From: Hyphococcus sp.
GTDB taxonomy: Bacteria; Pseudomonadota; Alphaproteobacteria; Caulobacterales; Parvularculaceae
Length of the DNA stretch: 64,000 bases
Direction: 5' to 3'
Assembly (NCBI GenBank): GCA_028289605.1
Contig: JANQON010000017.1
Location: 62,001 to 126,000 of the forward strand
Shown here: positions 54,534-63,481 of the stretch, piece by piece
How positions within the stretch are numbered: position 1 is the first letter of the stretch
How the letters are laid out: each line of letters starts with the position of its first letter
Translations under genes and position numbers: made by a program
Notes under the pieces: model-generated
Database searches by the model: none
The model's input: the letters and a program-made list of their open reading frames with translations, nothing else
What the model was told of the DNA's origin: nothing

Positions 54534-55994
54534 ATGAGTACCTCGGGCGCAGGCAAAATTGATGACATCGCTGAGCTGTACGGCCGGAAACGGTCGTCGG
54601 CGCCGCGCGCGCTCGTCGGCGATTTGCTGCAGTTCGTTGAGTTTCTCGGCGTCATCGCAACCTCTGTGGCGGTCGCCTATGTCTACCACGCGCTACAGTT
54701 GCAAACGGGCTTTGATTTCCAGAATTACGCGGCCGCCGGCATCATCGGGGCGACGGGATTGACGGCCCTGCTTCGGCGCGACGGCTACTACGAGTTCGAT
54801 CAGTTGATTTCCAAGGCCGGCGTATTGCGCGCCATTGTGACCCGCTGGGTGCTCGTGGTGCTGGGCCTCTTGGCGTTCGGCTTCGCCTTGAAGATTTCTG
54901 AGAACTTCTCGCGCGTCTGGTTATTCGCCTGGTCCGGGGCCGCCCTTCTCTATGTCCTTGGGATGCGCTGGATTGCCGGCGTCATTGTCCGGTCTATGAT
55001 CCGCGACGGGGGCGCTTTCGCGCGCCGCGTCGCGGTGGTCGGCGCCTCAAAAGACGCTGCGCATTTTGCTGCAACGGTCGGTTCTTCGGAAAACGGCGTT
55101 TCCGTCATCGGCGTCTTCAATTCTCCCATTGCGCCGCTGCAGGCGGCGGGTCCTTCGACCCTGCCGGTCGGGGATCTGGACATGTTGGAGAAGGCCGCCA
55201 GGAACGGCGCCGTCGACGACATTGTGATTGCGGCGCTCAACGCTGAAAGCGACGAGATGGCTGACCTGGTGCGCCGGCTTTCCATTCTGCCGGTGTCGAT
55301 CTCGATCTGTCCGACCTCGCACTGGATGGATCATCGCGGCGGCGCGGTGACGCAGCTCGGTTCGACCAACGTCCTGTCGCTATATAGGCGCCCGCTGGAG
55401 GGCTGGGGCGGGGTCTTGAAGACCATCGAGGACTTTGTGCTCGGCGCCGTGCTGCTGATTGTCCTCAGCCCGCTGTTGCTGATCATTGCCGCCGCCATCA
55501 AGCTGCAGGACAAGGGGCCGGTGCTGTTCGCGCAAAAGCGCCACGGCTTCAACAACTCCGTTTTTCGGATCTACAAATTCCGCACCATGACAGTCGCGGA
55601 GGATGGCGATCATGTTCCGCAGGCCAAGCGGGGCGATCCTCGCATCACGCCGCTCGGCAAGTTTCTGCGACGCTACAGCCTTGATGAACTGCCGCAGCTT
55701 ATCAACGTGGTCGCCGGCCAGATGTCGCTTGTGGGGCCGCGTCCTCACGCCCTGGCGCACAATCACCAATACGCCCAGGACATCGCCAATTACTCAGGGC
55801 GCCACAAGGTCAAACCCGGAATAACGGGCTGGGCCCAGGTCAACGGCTACCGGGGCGAGACCTCGGAAAATGAGCTTATGGAGGAGCGGGTGCGATACGA
55901 CCTCGCCTATATCGACAACTGGTCGTTGTGGTTCGATTTCAAAATTCTGGCCTTAACCATCGTCGCGGTAGCTTTTCCAAAAAATGCGTTTTAA
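54534..55994 (+). CDS. Undecaprenyl-phosphate sugar-1-phosphate transferase (exopolysaccharide priming)
   Basis: 486 residues. Four N-terminal membrane helices (to about residue 160), a Rossmann CoA-binding-like domain (VAVVGASKDAAHFAATVG, about 165-300), and the C-terminal bacterial sugar transferase domain after another helix (GAVLLIVLSPLLLIIAAAIKL). The catalytic domain has FRIYKFRTM, LRRYSLDELPQLINV, MSLVGPRPHA and GITGWAQVNGYRGET. It resembles WcaJ-type enzymes that start repeat units on undecaprenyl phosphate. UDP-glucose dehydrogenase follows after about 70 nt. Confidence 0.95.
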   Translation: MSTSGAGKIDDIAELYGRKRSSAPRALVGDLLQFVEFLGVIATSVAVAYVYHALQLQTGFDFQNYAAAGIIGATGLTALLRRDGYYEFDQLISKAGVLRAIVTRWVLVVLGLLAFGFALKISENFSRVWLFAWSGAALLYVLGMRWIAGVIVRSMIRDGGAFARRVAVVGASKDAAHFAATVGSSENGVSVIGVFNSPIAPLQAAGPSTLPVGDLDMLEKAARNGAVDDIVIAALNAESDEMADLVRRLSILPVSISICPTSHWMDHRGGAVTQLGSTNVLSLYRRPLEGWGGVLKTIEDFVLGAVLLIVLSPLLLIIAAAIKLQDKGPVLFAQKRHGFNNSVFRIYKFRTMTVAEDGDHVPQAKRGDPRITPLGKFLRRYSLDELPQLINVVAGQMSLVGPRPHALAHNHQYAQDIANYSGRHKVKPGITGWAQVNGYRGETSENELMEERVRYDLAYIDNWSLWFDFKILALTIVAVAFPKNAF

Positions 55995-56065
55995 AGAGGC
56001 CGCGTGTTAGGAGACCGCCAGCGGTCTCTTGGGGGAAATAAACAGCACTACGAAAGGCAGTATCC

Positions 56066-57373
56066 ATGCGCGTAACAATGATCGGCGCCGGCTATGTCGG
56101 CCTCGTCTCTGGAGCCTGTTTCGCCGACTTCGGCCACGAAGTTGTCTGCGTCGACAAGGACGAGCGTAAAATCCGCAAACTCGAAGCCGGCGTGATGCCG
56201 ATCTATGAGCCGGGTCTTGAAAGCCTCGTCGCGGAGAATGTCAAAGCGGGCCGTCTGTCTTTCAGTCTCGATCTGGCCGCGTCGGCGCCGTCCGCCGACG
56301 CCGTTTTCATTGCGGTGGGCACGCCGTCCCGCCGCGGCGACGGCTTCGCCGATTTGTCCTATGTTTATCAGGCTGCTGAGGAAATCGCCCAGGTCATCGA
56401 CGGCTATACGGTTGTCGTGACGAAGTCGACCGTGCCGGTGGGCACGGGCGCCGAGGTTGAAGAGATTATTCGAAAGACAAACAGCGCGGCTGACTTCTCC
56501 GTCGTGTCCAATCCGGAGTTTCTGCGCGAGGGTGCCGCGATCAACGATTTCAAGCGGCCCGATCGCGTTGTCGTCGGCGCGGAAGACGAGCGCGCGCAAA
56601 AGGTGATGCGTGAGCTCTATCGTCCGCTCTTTATCAATGAGACGCCGATCGTGTTTACCAATCGGGCGACGTCGGAATTGATCAAATACGCCGCGAACGC
56701 TTTTCTCGCCACGAAGATCACATTCATCAACGAAATGTCCGATCTTTGCGAAAAGGTCGGCGCGAACGTTCAGGAAGTCGCTCGCGGCATCGGTCTGGAC
56801 GGCCGCATTGGCGCGAAATTTCTACACGCCGGTCCTGGCTATGGCGGCTCGTGTTTTCCGAAGGATACGCTGGCGCTGGTGCGCACGGCGCAAACCCATG
56901 ATGCGCCGACAAAAATCGTCGAAGCCGTGGTTGACATCAACGATGCTCGCAAGAAGAGCATGGCGGACCGGGTGATCGCCGCATGCGGCGGCTCTCTTGA
57001 GGGCAAGACGATCGCCGCTCTTGGCCTGACCTTTAAACCCAATACCGACGACATGCGCGACTCGCCCTCGCTCGATATCGTGCCTGCGCTGCAGAAAGCC
57101 GGCGCCAAGGTGCGCGCTTTCGACCCCGCCGGCATGGATGAGGCGGCGGAGCTCTTAAGCGATATTGAGTATACGGAAGGTCCGTATCAGACATTGGAAG
57201 GCGCCGACGCGGTAGTCATCATTACGGAATGGGACGAGTTTCGCGCCCTTGACGTCGACCGGATGAAATCGCTCTTAAAAGCGCCTATCATGGTTGACCT
57301 ACGGAATATCTACGATCCGCAGGAAATGGTCGAAAAAGGCGTTGAGTATCACTCGATCGGGCGGCCCGCTTAG
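56066..57373 (+). CDS. ugd: UDP-glucose 6-dehydrogenase
   Basis: Oxidises UDP-glucose to UDP-glucuronate, a precursor for acidic exopolysaccharide. 435 residues. The NAD site is MIGAGYVGLVSGACFADFGH; the catalytic cysteine is in GPGYGGSCFPKDTLAL (about residue 260). The middle hinge carries TVPVGTGAEVEEI, and the C-terminal domain has LGLTFKPNTDDMRDSPS. It lies after the initiating sugar transferase, so the glycan probably contains glucuronic acid. A good ribosome site (GAAAGGC) precedes the ATG. Confidence 0.96.
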   Translation: MRVTMIGAGYVGLVSGACFADFGHEVVCVDKDERKIRKLEAGVMPIYEPGLESLVAENVKAGRLSFSLDLAASAPSADAVFIAVGTPSRRGDGFADLSYVYQAAEEIAQVIDGYTVVVTKSTVPVGTGAEVEEIIRKTNSAADFSVVSNPEFLREGAAINDFKRPDRVVVGAEDERAQKVMRELYRPLFINETPIVFTNRATSELIKYAANAFLATKITFINEMSDLCEKVGANVQEVARGIGLDGRIGAKFLHAGPGYGGSCFPKDTLALVRTAQTHDAPTKIVEAVVDINDARKKSMADRVIAACGGSLEGKTIAALGLTFKPNTDDMRDSPSLDIVPALQKAGAKVRAFDPAGMDEAAELLSDIEYTEGPYQTLEGADAVVIITEWDEFRALDVDRMKSLLKAPIMVDLRNIYDPQEMVEKGVEYHSIGRPA

Positions 57374-57379
57374 GCGGGC
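57364..57379. terminator. Hairpin over the ugd stop codon
   Basis: GCCCGC (57364-57369) pairs with GCGGGC (57374-57379) around TTAG, which contains the stop. No T-run follows; a weak terminator or chance. Confidence 0.3.
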
Positions 57380-57384
57380 GCGCC

Positions 57385-57900
57385 TCAGGCGGCGCGGAGC
57401 TTTTTGAGAACCTTCGACTTGGTCGGCCGCGACGCCGCATCGCCCGGCGCGCCGATGTCGATGCGCGCCTGGCGCAGAATATCGCCGGTGACCATGGGGG
57501 CTTCGCTGCGGAAGCGGGTTTTGCCGGCCGGGTCCACGTAAATGAGATTGAAGCCGTCTTCCGCCGCAATGGCGTGACGCAAGAGGGCCGGATCAAGCCA
57601 GTCGATGGGTTCGCCGTTTTTGCGCGGGGTGTCGGAGCCGTAGACCTCGATAACAATAACATCTTCGCGGATCAGGGCCGGGATTGCGGGCTTCAGCAGG
57701 CGGCGCTGCATCCGACAGGCCTGGTGGTTGGCCGACGGTCCGATGATGAACAGGGTGTTTTTCGGCGAGAATTTCCGCACCGTTTCGGTCTTGCGCAGGC
57801 TGGCGGTCATCTCGGATGCGAAATTGGGTCGAAACGACAGGACGGCGGCGACCGCCCCGAAAACCAGGCAAATGGCGATGATCAAGAATGAAAAGCCCAT
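57385..57900 (-). CDS. DUF4174-like protein with N-terminal membrane segment
   Basis: 171 residues. A hydrophobic helix at the start (FLIIAICLVFGAVAAVLSF) is a signal or anchor. The rest has a thioredoxin-like order: KNTLFIIGPSANHQACRMQRRLLKPAIP, DVIVIEVYGSD and a later FNLIYVDPAGKTRFRSEAP. DUF4174 proteins are thioredoxin-like but lack CxxC; here the active-site area reads SANHQACRM. Function unknown. It converges with ugd. Confidence 0.7.
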   Translation of the reverse strand: MGFSFLIIAICLVFGAVAAVLSFRPNFASEMTASLRKTETVRKFSPKNTLFIIGPSANHQACRMQRRLLKPAIPALIREDVIVIEVYGSDTPRKNGEPIDWLDPALLRHAIAAEDGFNLIYVDPAGKTRFRSEAPMVTGDILRQARIDIGAPGDAASRPTKSKVLKKLRAA

Positions 57901-58016
57901 AAGCGCCGCAGGTTAAGGTCCTTGCCTTGAGGATGTGTTAACTCTTTGGCCCGAGAGCCCGCCGAAACAATGCAACCCCGGCGCCATCCTCGCAACTTAA
58001 CTTTGCCCCAGCGCGC

Positions 58017-59381
58017 CTATTCCGACGCCCGCGCGGCCGCCAGTCCCTCGTCGTAGAGACCATCGGGCAGCGTGCGTCGCCGAAACGCCATGACGCCCGC
58101 TATCAGCAGCATCGCCGTTCCGACGCCGATCAGTACGAGCGCCGGGTCGGCGTCGGCGGTCGTGATCGCCAGAATGGAGAGGGAGCCGGGGATCGCAAAT
58201 GCGGCGTTGGTGAAAATGCCGGCCGCGAGGATGCGCGCGCGGATCGGCGCCGGCGCCCGGCGCTGCATCGCCGCCTGCAGCGGCGCGATATAGACCCCTG
58301 AAAGCGCCGCTGTCGCCACAAACGAAACCACCAGCGCCAGCCCTGCCGCGGAGGCGAAGAGATCGCCGAGCCCAAGCGGCGCGTCCGGCGTTCCGGCCGC
58401 GAGCGGCGTCAGCCCGTAAACCAGGAAACTCATAAGCCCAGCGAGAAAAATGGCGACGGCGGAAAAACCAAGGCCCGACCGACCCTTCGAGAGGCTGGCC
58501 GCGCCGATGGCGCCGATCCCGGCGCCGACCGCGAAGAGGCCGTTCAGGGCGGTCCAGACCATGGGGTCGGCATGCAGGGAGTCGCGTCCGTAAAGCGGCA
58601 CGGCCACCGTCATGGCGGTAGACAAGAAATAGAATGCGCCGACGCCAATCAGCGGCGCCGGCACGCCTCGCGCCGAGAATACGCGCCTGAACATCGACAC
58701 GGTTTGCGCAACACCATTGAAATCGATCCGCAGCGTAGGATCGTTCGCGGCCGCATACGGGGTTTGAAGCGCCGCCAGCCAGCCGACGACAGCGGCGGCG
58801 ACCAGCGCCGCGCCCACCCAGACGCCCCCGTTATCAATCACGATCAGGAGGCCGCCGACGACGTATCCCAACAGAATGAACGTAAACAATCCGGCGTTGC
58901 AGAGCCCGTTGCCGCGCACCAATTCGTCCGCTTCCAGATATTTCGGCATGGCGGCGACCCGCACCGGCGAAAAGAAGGCGGATTGGGCGCCCATGGCGAA
59001 CAGCATGAAAATGGCGAGGAGACCGTAGCCGAAGGCGAACGCGGTCGCCGCTACGGACATCAAGATGATTTCCATGAATTTGGTGCGGCGAAACATCATG
59101 GATGTTTCGTATTTGTCCGCAAGCTGGCCGGAAATCGATGAAAAGACCAATATGGCGATCGGAAGGAGCGCGCCGATATAGGGAATTGAATTGTCGGCGT
59201 CTTCGAAGAACGGCACGGCGATGACGCCGGCCGGAATCCCGATCAGCAGGGCCTGACGCAGGATATTGTCGGCGAAGGTGCCGAATGAGAGCGCGGTCCA
59301 CATGGGCCAGAAGCGACGCTGAAAAAACAACGGGACGCCGGGCTTGGCGACGGGTTTTGAATCGGCCGTCATTTGCGGCAT
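58017..59381 (-). CDS. MFS transporter
   Basis: 454 residues, start at M1 or M4 (59372). Twelve membrane helices in two groups of six with a loop near residue 215; the first group begins FGTFADNILRQALLIGIPAG and contains GQLADKYETSMMFRRTKFMEI. The type is that of the LplT-like lysophospholipid flippases (FxxNDN-like start here reads FADNIL), but no acyltransferase domain or gene is adjacent. Substrate unknown. Confidence 0.88.
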   Translation of the reverse strand: MPQMTADSKPVAKPGVPLFFQRRFWPMWTALSFGTFADNILRQALLIGIPAGVIAVPFFEDADNSIPYIGALLPIAILVFSSISGQLADKYETSMMFRRTKFMEIILMSVAATAFAFGYGLLAIFMLFAMGAQSAFFSPVRVAAMPKYLEADELVRGNGLCNAGLFTFILLGYVVGGLLIVIDNGGVWVGAALVAAAVVGWLAALQTPYAAANDPTLRIDFNGVAQTVSMFRRVFSARGVPAPLIGVGAFYFLSTAMTVAVPLYGRDSLHADPMVWTALNGLFAVGAGIGAIGAASLSKGRSGLGFSAVAIFLAGLMSFLVYGLTPLAAGTPDAPLGLGDLFASAAGLALVVSFVATAALSGVYIAPLQAAMQRRAPAPIRARILAAGIFTNAAFAIPGSLSILAITTADADPALVLIGVGTAMLLIAGVMAFRRRTLPDGLYDEGLAAARASE

Positions 59382-59577
59382 TCAGGCATCTGCATCCGCC
59401 GATCCTCGCCGCATTTGAGGGAAATAGCCACTGCGGCGGCGCTGAATGAAATCAACGCATTGCAACACCGCCGCTGATCGTTATATATCCGCCAGCCTTT
59501 GACCGGACGCCGCATGGGCCGGCGATCCGGCCGGAGCGGCGCCAGAATCAGAAATTCCCGAGGAGAGGAATAATTCC

Positions 59578-59910
59578 ATGTTGATTTCGCCAGCATTTGC
59601 GCAGGCCGGAGAGGCCGCGGCGCCGAACGCTCTTGTCCAGCTCGCGCCTCTCGTCTTCATCTTTGTGATTTTCTATTTCCTGCTCATCCGCCCGCAAATG
59701 ACCGCGCGCAAAAAACACATGGAAATGGTTTCCAATGTGCGCCGCGGCGATACCGTCGTGACAGCGGGCGGCATCATCGGCAAGGTAACAAAGGTGCTGG
59801 AAGGCGACGAAGTCATGGTCGAGCTCGCCGACAACGTGCAGGTTCGCATCGTCAAGACCACGCTCAGCGATGTTCGCAATAAGACTGAGCCCGCCGCCAA
59901 CGACGCATAA
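59578..59910 (+). CDS. yajC: Preprotein translocase subunit YajC
   Basis: 110 residues. One membrane helix (LVFIFVIFYFLLIRPQ) then a small cytosolic domain with MVSNVRRGDTVVTAGGIIGKVTKV, the classic YajC sequence. It forms a subcomplex with SecD and SecF, encoded directly downstream. A strong ribosome site (GAGGAGAGGA) precedes the ATG. Confidence 0.96.
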   Translation: MLISPAFAQAGEAAAPNALVQLAPLVFIFVIFYFLLIRPQMTARKKHMEMVSNVRRGDTVVTAGGIIGKVTKVLEGDEVMVELADNVQVRIVKTTLSDVRNKTEPAANDA

Positions 59911-59963
59911 ACTGAAAAGCCTTCCGCGCGCCGCGGGCGCCGGATGCCAACACCAATTCGTCT

Positions 59964-61646
59964 ATGCTGCAATTTTCCAAAGCCCAGACCGCCGGAATTC
60001 TCGGCCTTATTCTTCTCGGTGCGCTGTTCGCCGTGCCGAATTTGCTCTCAGAAGAAACGCGAAACGCGTTGCCGGGTTTTGCGCCCAAGTCCACCGTCAA
60101 CCTCGGGCTTGATCTTCAAGGCGGCTCTCATCTTCTGCTCGGGGTGGATACGGACAAAGTGATCGACGACCGCATGCGCTCGGTCATGTCGGACATTCGT
60201 CGCGAGATGCGACCCAACCGCGGCGCGGGCCGAGAACGGATTTCTCTCGACAACCTGACATACAACAAAGAAACCGGCGAAATCGTTTTGCGTCTCGATG
60301 ATCCGGGCGATCTCGACGATGCGCGCGAGCGGGTTCGCGACGTGACGCGCAGCGGCGCCGGCGGGCTGGGCCTTGGCGTTCGTCCCTACACGGTGGCCGT
60401 GAATGAGGGCGCGATCGTCGTATCGATGACGGCGGAAGCGGAACGCAATTTCTCACTTGAGGCCGTGCGCGATTCAATTGAGGTCGTTCGTCGCCGAATC
60501 GATCCCGCCGGCAACAAAGAAGTCCTGATCGCGCCGCAAGGGGACGACCGGATCGTGGTGCAGGTCCCGGGCGACGATGACCCGGAAGCGCTGAAAGCAG
60601 TGATCAATCGCACCGGCCAGCTGTCGTTTCACGCTGTCGATCTCACCGTCAACCCGTCCGACGTCGCCGCCGGCGTCCTTCCTCCCGGTCGCGTTGTTTG
60701 CCCGATGGCGGAATTTGACGGAACAACGCGGCCGTCGCCGCCCGATGGAGAATTGTGCGGTCCGATTGAAAATGCGACCCAACCCCCGCTGGTTCTTGTC
60801 GAAGATCCTGAAATCACCGGCGACATGGTGCAGACCGCCTCCGCCGGGCAAAATCCCGACGGCGCCGGTTTTCAAATCAACTTCGCATTCGACAATCGCG
60901 GCGCTCGCCGTTTTGGTGATTACACAAGTAACAATATCGGCGCCGTTTTCGCCATTCTGCTGGACGGCGAAATCATTTCCGCACCGACCATCCAGTCGGC
61001 GATCACGCAAGGGTCCGGGCGCATCACCGGCGATTTCTCCGTGCAGGAAGCAACGCAAACAGCGCTTCTCATCCGCTCCGGCGCCTTGCCGGCGAAGCTG
61101 ACGACCCTTGAACAGCGTTCGGTCGACGCAACCCTCGGCGCCGATTCCGTTCGCGCCGGCGCGACAGCGCTCGTTATCGGGTTTATTGCCGTGATCATCT
61201 ACATGGTCATCAGCTACGGCCGGTTCGGGATCTACGCCGACATGGCGCTCATCGCCAATGTCATCCTGATCGCCGGGGCGCTGTCCTTGATGGGCTCCAC
61301 GCTGACCCTGCCCGGAATCGCCGGCATTGTCTTAACGATCGGCATGGCGGTGGACGCCAATGTGCTGATCTTCGAGCGGATCCGCGAGGAGTTGCGGCAA
61401 GGCAAGTCGCCGATCAACGCCGCCGAAACCGGATATCAAAAGGCCTGGTCTGCGATTCTCGACGCCAACGTTACGACCTTTCTTGCGGCGCTGATCATGT
61501 TTCAGCTGGGCGCCGGGCCGGTGCGCGGCTTTGCGATCACCCTGGCGGTCGGCGTCGTGACATCCGTCTTCACCGCCTATGTGCTGACCCGTCTGCTCGC
61601 CGGCGGTTACCTGCTTTCCAAGCGCCCCAAGGCGCTGACGCTCTAG
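59964..61646 (+). CDS. secD: Protein translocase subunit SecD
   Basis: 560 residues. First membrane helix (GILGLILLGALFAVPNLL), then the periplasmic domain with LGLDLQGGSHLLLGVD, RRIDPAGNKEVLIAPQG and VQVPGDDDPEAL. Five more helices follow, with the D5 motif DANVLIFERIREEL and SMGSTLTLPGIAGIVLTIGM. SecDF uses the proton gradient to finish protein export. It lies 53 nt after yajC and 13 nt before secF. Confidence 0.97.
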   Translation: MLQFSKAQTAGILGLILLGALFAVPNLLSEETRNALPGFAPKSTVNLGLDLQGGSHLLLGVDTDKVIDDRMRSVMSDIRREMRPNRGAGRERISLDNLTYNKETGEIVLRLDDPGDLDDARERVRDVTRSGAGGLGLGVRPYTVAVNEGAIVVSMTAEAERNFSLEAVRDSIEVVRRRIDPAGNKEVLIAPQGDDRIVVQVPGDDDPEALKAVINRTGQLSFHAVDLTVNPSDVAAGVLPPGRVVCPMAEFDGTTRPSPPDGELCGPIENATQPPLVLVEDPEITGDMVQTASAGQNPDGAGFQINFAFDNRGARRFGDYTSNNIGAVFAILLDGEIISAPTIQSAITQGSGRITGDFSVQEATQTALLIRSGALPAKLTTLEQRSVDATLGADSVRAGATALVIGFIAVIIYMVISYGRFGIYADMALIANVILIAGALSLMGSTLTLPGIAGIVLTIGMAVDANVLIFERIREELRQGKSPINAAETGYQKAWSAILDANVTTFLAALIMFQLGAGPVRGFAITLAVGVVTSVFTAYVLTRLLAGGYLLSKRPKALTL

Positions 61647-61659
61647 GGAGAGTCAAAGA

Positions 61660-62649
61660 ATGTATCTCAAGCTCGTCCCGGATCAGACGAACGTTCCGTT
61701 CACGAAGGTTCGATATTACGCCATGGTCCTGTCGGCGGTGCTGATGGTCGGTTCGGTCGCCGCGTTGTTCACGATCGGCCTGAATTTCGGCATCGACTTC
61801 CGCGGCGGCGCCACTATTGAGATCGCCGATTCCGATCCCATCGACATTCCCGCCGTGCGCGAAGCGGTTGGCGATCTCGGTTTGGGAAATGTCAACGTGC
61901 AGGCGATACGCGACATTACGGGCCAAGAGGAAGGCGCGGTCATCTTCGTTGAACAGCAGGAGGCGACGGACGTTGATCCCGGCGCCGAAGACGCCGACGA
62001 GGCGAATGAGCGCGCCCAACAGGAAGCTTCTGTTCTGGTCCAGGACACGCTCCGCGCGCTCCTCGGCGATGATATGATCGTTCGTAAAGTCGACGTCGTC
62101 GGCCCGACCGTTTCCGGCGAACTGATCCAGAAGGGCGCGACCGCGGTGGCCCTCGCCATCGCCATGATGCTGATCTACATCTGGCTGCGCTTTGAATGGC
62201 AGTTTTCAATGGGCGCCATTGTTGCGCTCGTGCACGACGTCGTCATTACCTTGGGTATGTTCGCCGTCACGCAACTGAAATTCGAACTGGCGATCATCGC
62301 GGCGATTCTCACCATTGTCGGCTATTCGATGAATGACACGGTCGTCGTCTACGACCGCGTGCGGGAGAACTTGCGCAAGTATAAGTCGAAACCGCTGGCC
62401 GATCTGCTTGATCTGTCCATCAACGACACCCTGTCGCGAACGGTGATGACATCAGTCACCACCTTGTTGGCGTTGGCGTCGCTGGCCGTGTTCGGCGGCG
62501 AGGTTCTGCGCGGCTTTACCCTGGCGATGATCTGGGGGATCCTGATCGGGACCTATTCCTCAATCTTTGTCGCATCGCCGTTCCTGCTGGCGACGGGCGT
62601 CAAGCGCGACTGGTCGAAGCAGCCGTCGGGCGCGGCGGCCGCGACTTAG
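61660..62649 (+). CDS. secF: Protein translocase subunit SecF
   Basis: 329 residues. Six membrane helices with the periplasmic loop between the first two. Visible motifs are GLNFGIDFRGGATIEI, VGPTVSGELIQKGATAV, MGAIVALVHDVVITLGMFAV and NDTVVVYDRVRENLR. It pairs with SecD. The periplasmic loop holds an acidic insertion (EQQEATDVDPGAEDADEANE) rarely seen at that length. It ends 4 nt from the convergent exported-protein gene. Confidence 0.97.
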   Translation: MYLKLVPDQTNVPFTKVRYYAMVLSAVLMVGSVAALFTIGLNFGIDFRGGATIEIADSDPIDIPAVREAVGDLGLGNVNVQAIRDITGQEEGAVIFVEQQEATDVDPGAEDADEANERAQQEASVLVQDTLRALLGDDMIVRKVDVVGPTVSGELIQKGATAVALAIAMMLIYIWLRFEWQFSMGAIVALVHDVVITLGMFAVTQLKFELAIIAAILTIVGYSMNDTVVVYDRVRENLRKYKSKPLADLLDLSINDTLSRTVMTSVTTLLALASLAVFGGEVLRGFTLAMIWGILIGTYSSIFVASPFLLATGVKRDWSKQPSGAAAAT

Positions 62650-62653
62650 CGGG

Positions 62654-63232
62654 TCAGCGAACGCGTTTCACTTTCGTCCTGGCGCTGCGGTCGCCGTAGC
62701 GAATGGTCCAGCTTCCAAGCGAAGCGGGCGCAAGTCGCGCATTTTCACCGGCGCGCGGCTTGCGTCCGGCCGTTTTGGCGAGGTGTCTCCAAGTCTCCCC
62801 ATTCGCCAGGACAACATTGACCACGTTGTATCCGGTGATGAATACGCGAACGATTTCGCTTTCGTAAGGCTCGCGCTTTTCCTCCCGTTCGGCGTCTTCC
62901 GCTTTTCGCCGCAGCGCTTCCGCTTCCGCGCGCGGCAAAACGACAAAGTCATCGCTCGGCGGCGCGGGCGGGGAGACAGCGGCCGCTTCCGCGGGCGCCG
63001 TATCTGCAATTAAGTCGCCATCCGTTGCCTGCGGCTCTTCGGCCGCATCCGCGATGGCCGGCGGCCCGTCGGGCCGGGACAGGGCGTCGAAGCATTCAAG
63101 GCGTTTTGTGTTGTCCGCAATCGCGGCGCAACGCTCAAAAGCGCCGGACCGTTCGATAGGCTCAGCCAGCGCCTGGGCGCAAGGGACTGAGACCAGCGTC
63201 GCCAAGAGTAACGTGCGATAGATCGGAACCAT
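62654..63232 (-). CDS. Exported hypothetical protein with ERC...RLECFDAL motif (paralog 1)
   Basis: 192 residues from the ATG at 63232. Signal peptide (LLLATLVSVPCAQALA). The mature part begins FERCAAIADNTKRLECFDAL, the short Cys-pair motif seen at the start of several envelope proteins of proteobacteria. A Pro/Glu-rich linker follows, then a C-terminal basic domain with FITGYNVVNVVLANGETWRH. The next gene on the left edge side is a relative. It converges with secF. Confidence 0.75.
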   Translation of the reverse strand: MVPIYRTLLLATLVSVPCAQALAEPIERSGAFERCAAIADNTKRLECFDALSRPDGPPAIADAAEEPQATDGDLIADTAPAEAAAVSPPAPPSDDFVVLPRAEAEALRRKAEDAEREEKREPYESEIVRVFITGYNVVNVVLANGETWRHLAKTAGRKPRAGENARLAPASLGSWTIRYGDRSARTKVKRVR

Positions 63233-63481
63233 AACATCTTGCCTTTGTAGGCCGCAGTGACCATTGCGCATGCGCTGTATGCGGCTCCCCCAATCGAGCA
63301 TCAACCTAGATAAGACAATCCACGGGGACGATCCCGCAACGGAGCGTCAAGGATATGCGATCCAAAATGCGAAAAAGCGTCCTGCTACGACCTCAAATAA
63401 CACAGTTGCGGCGCATCGCCGCCGGTCGCCGCCGTTGGCGACTGCAAGCATTCCACCGAAGCTGGTTTCCGGCGATTGCGC

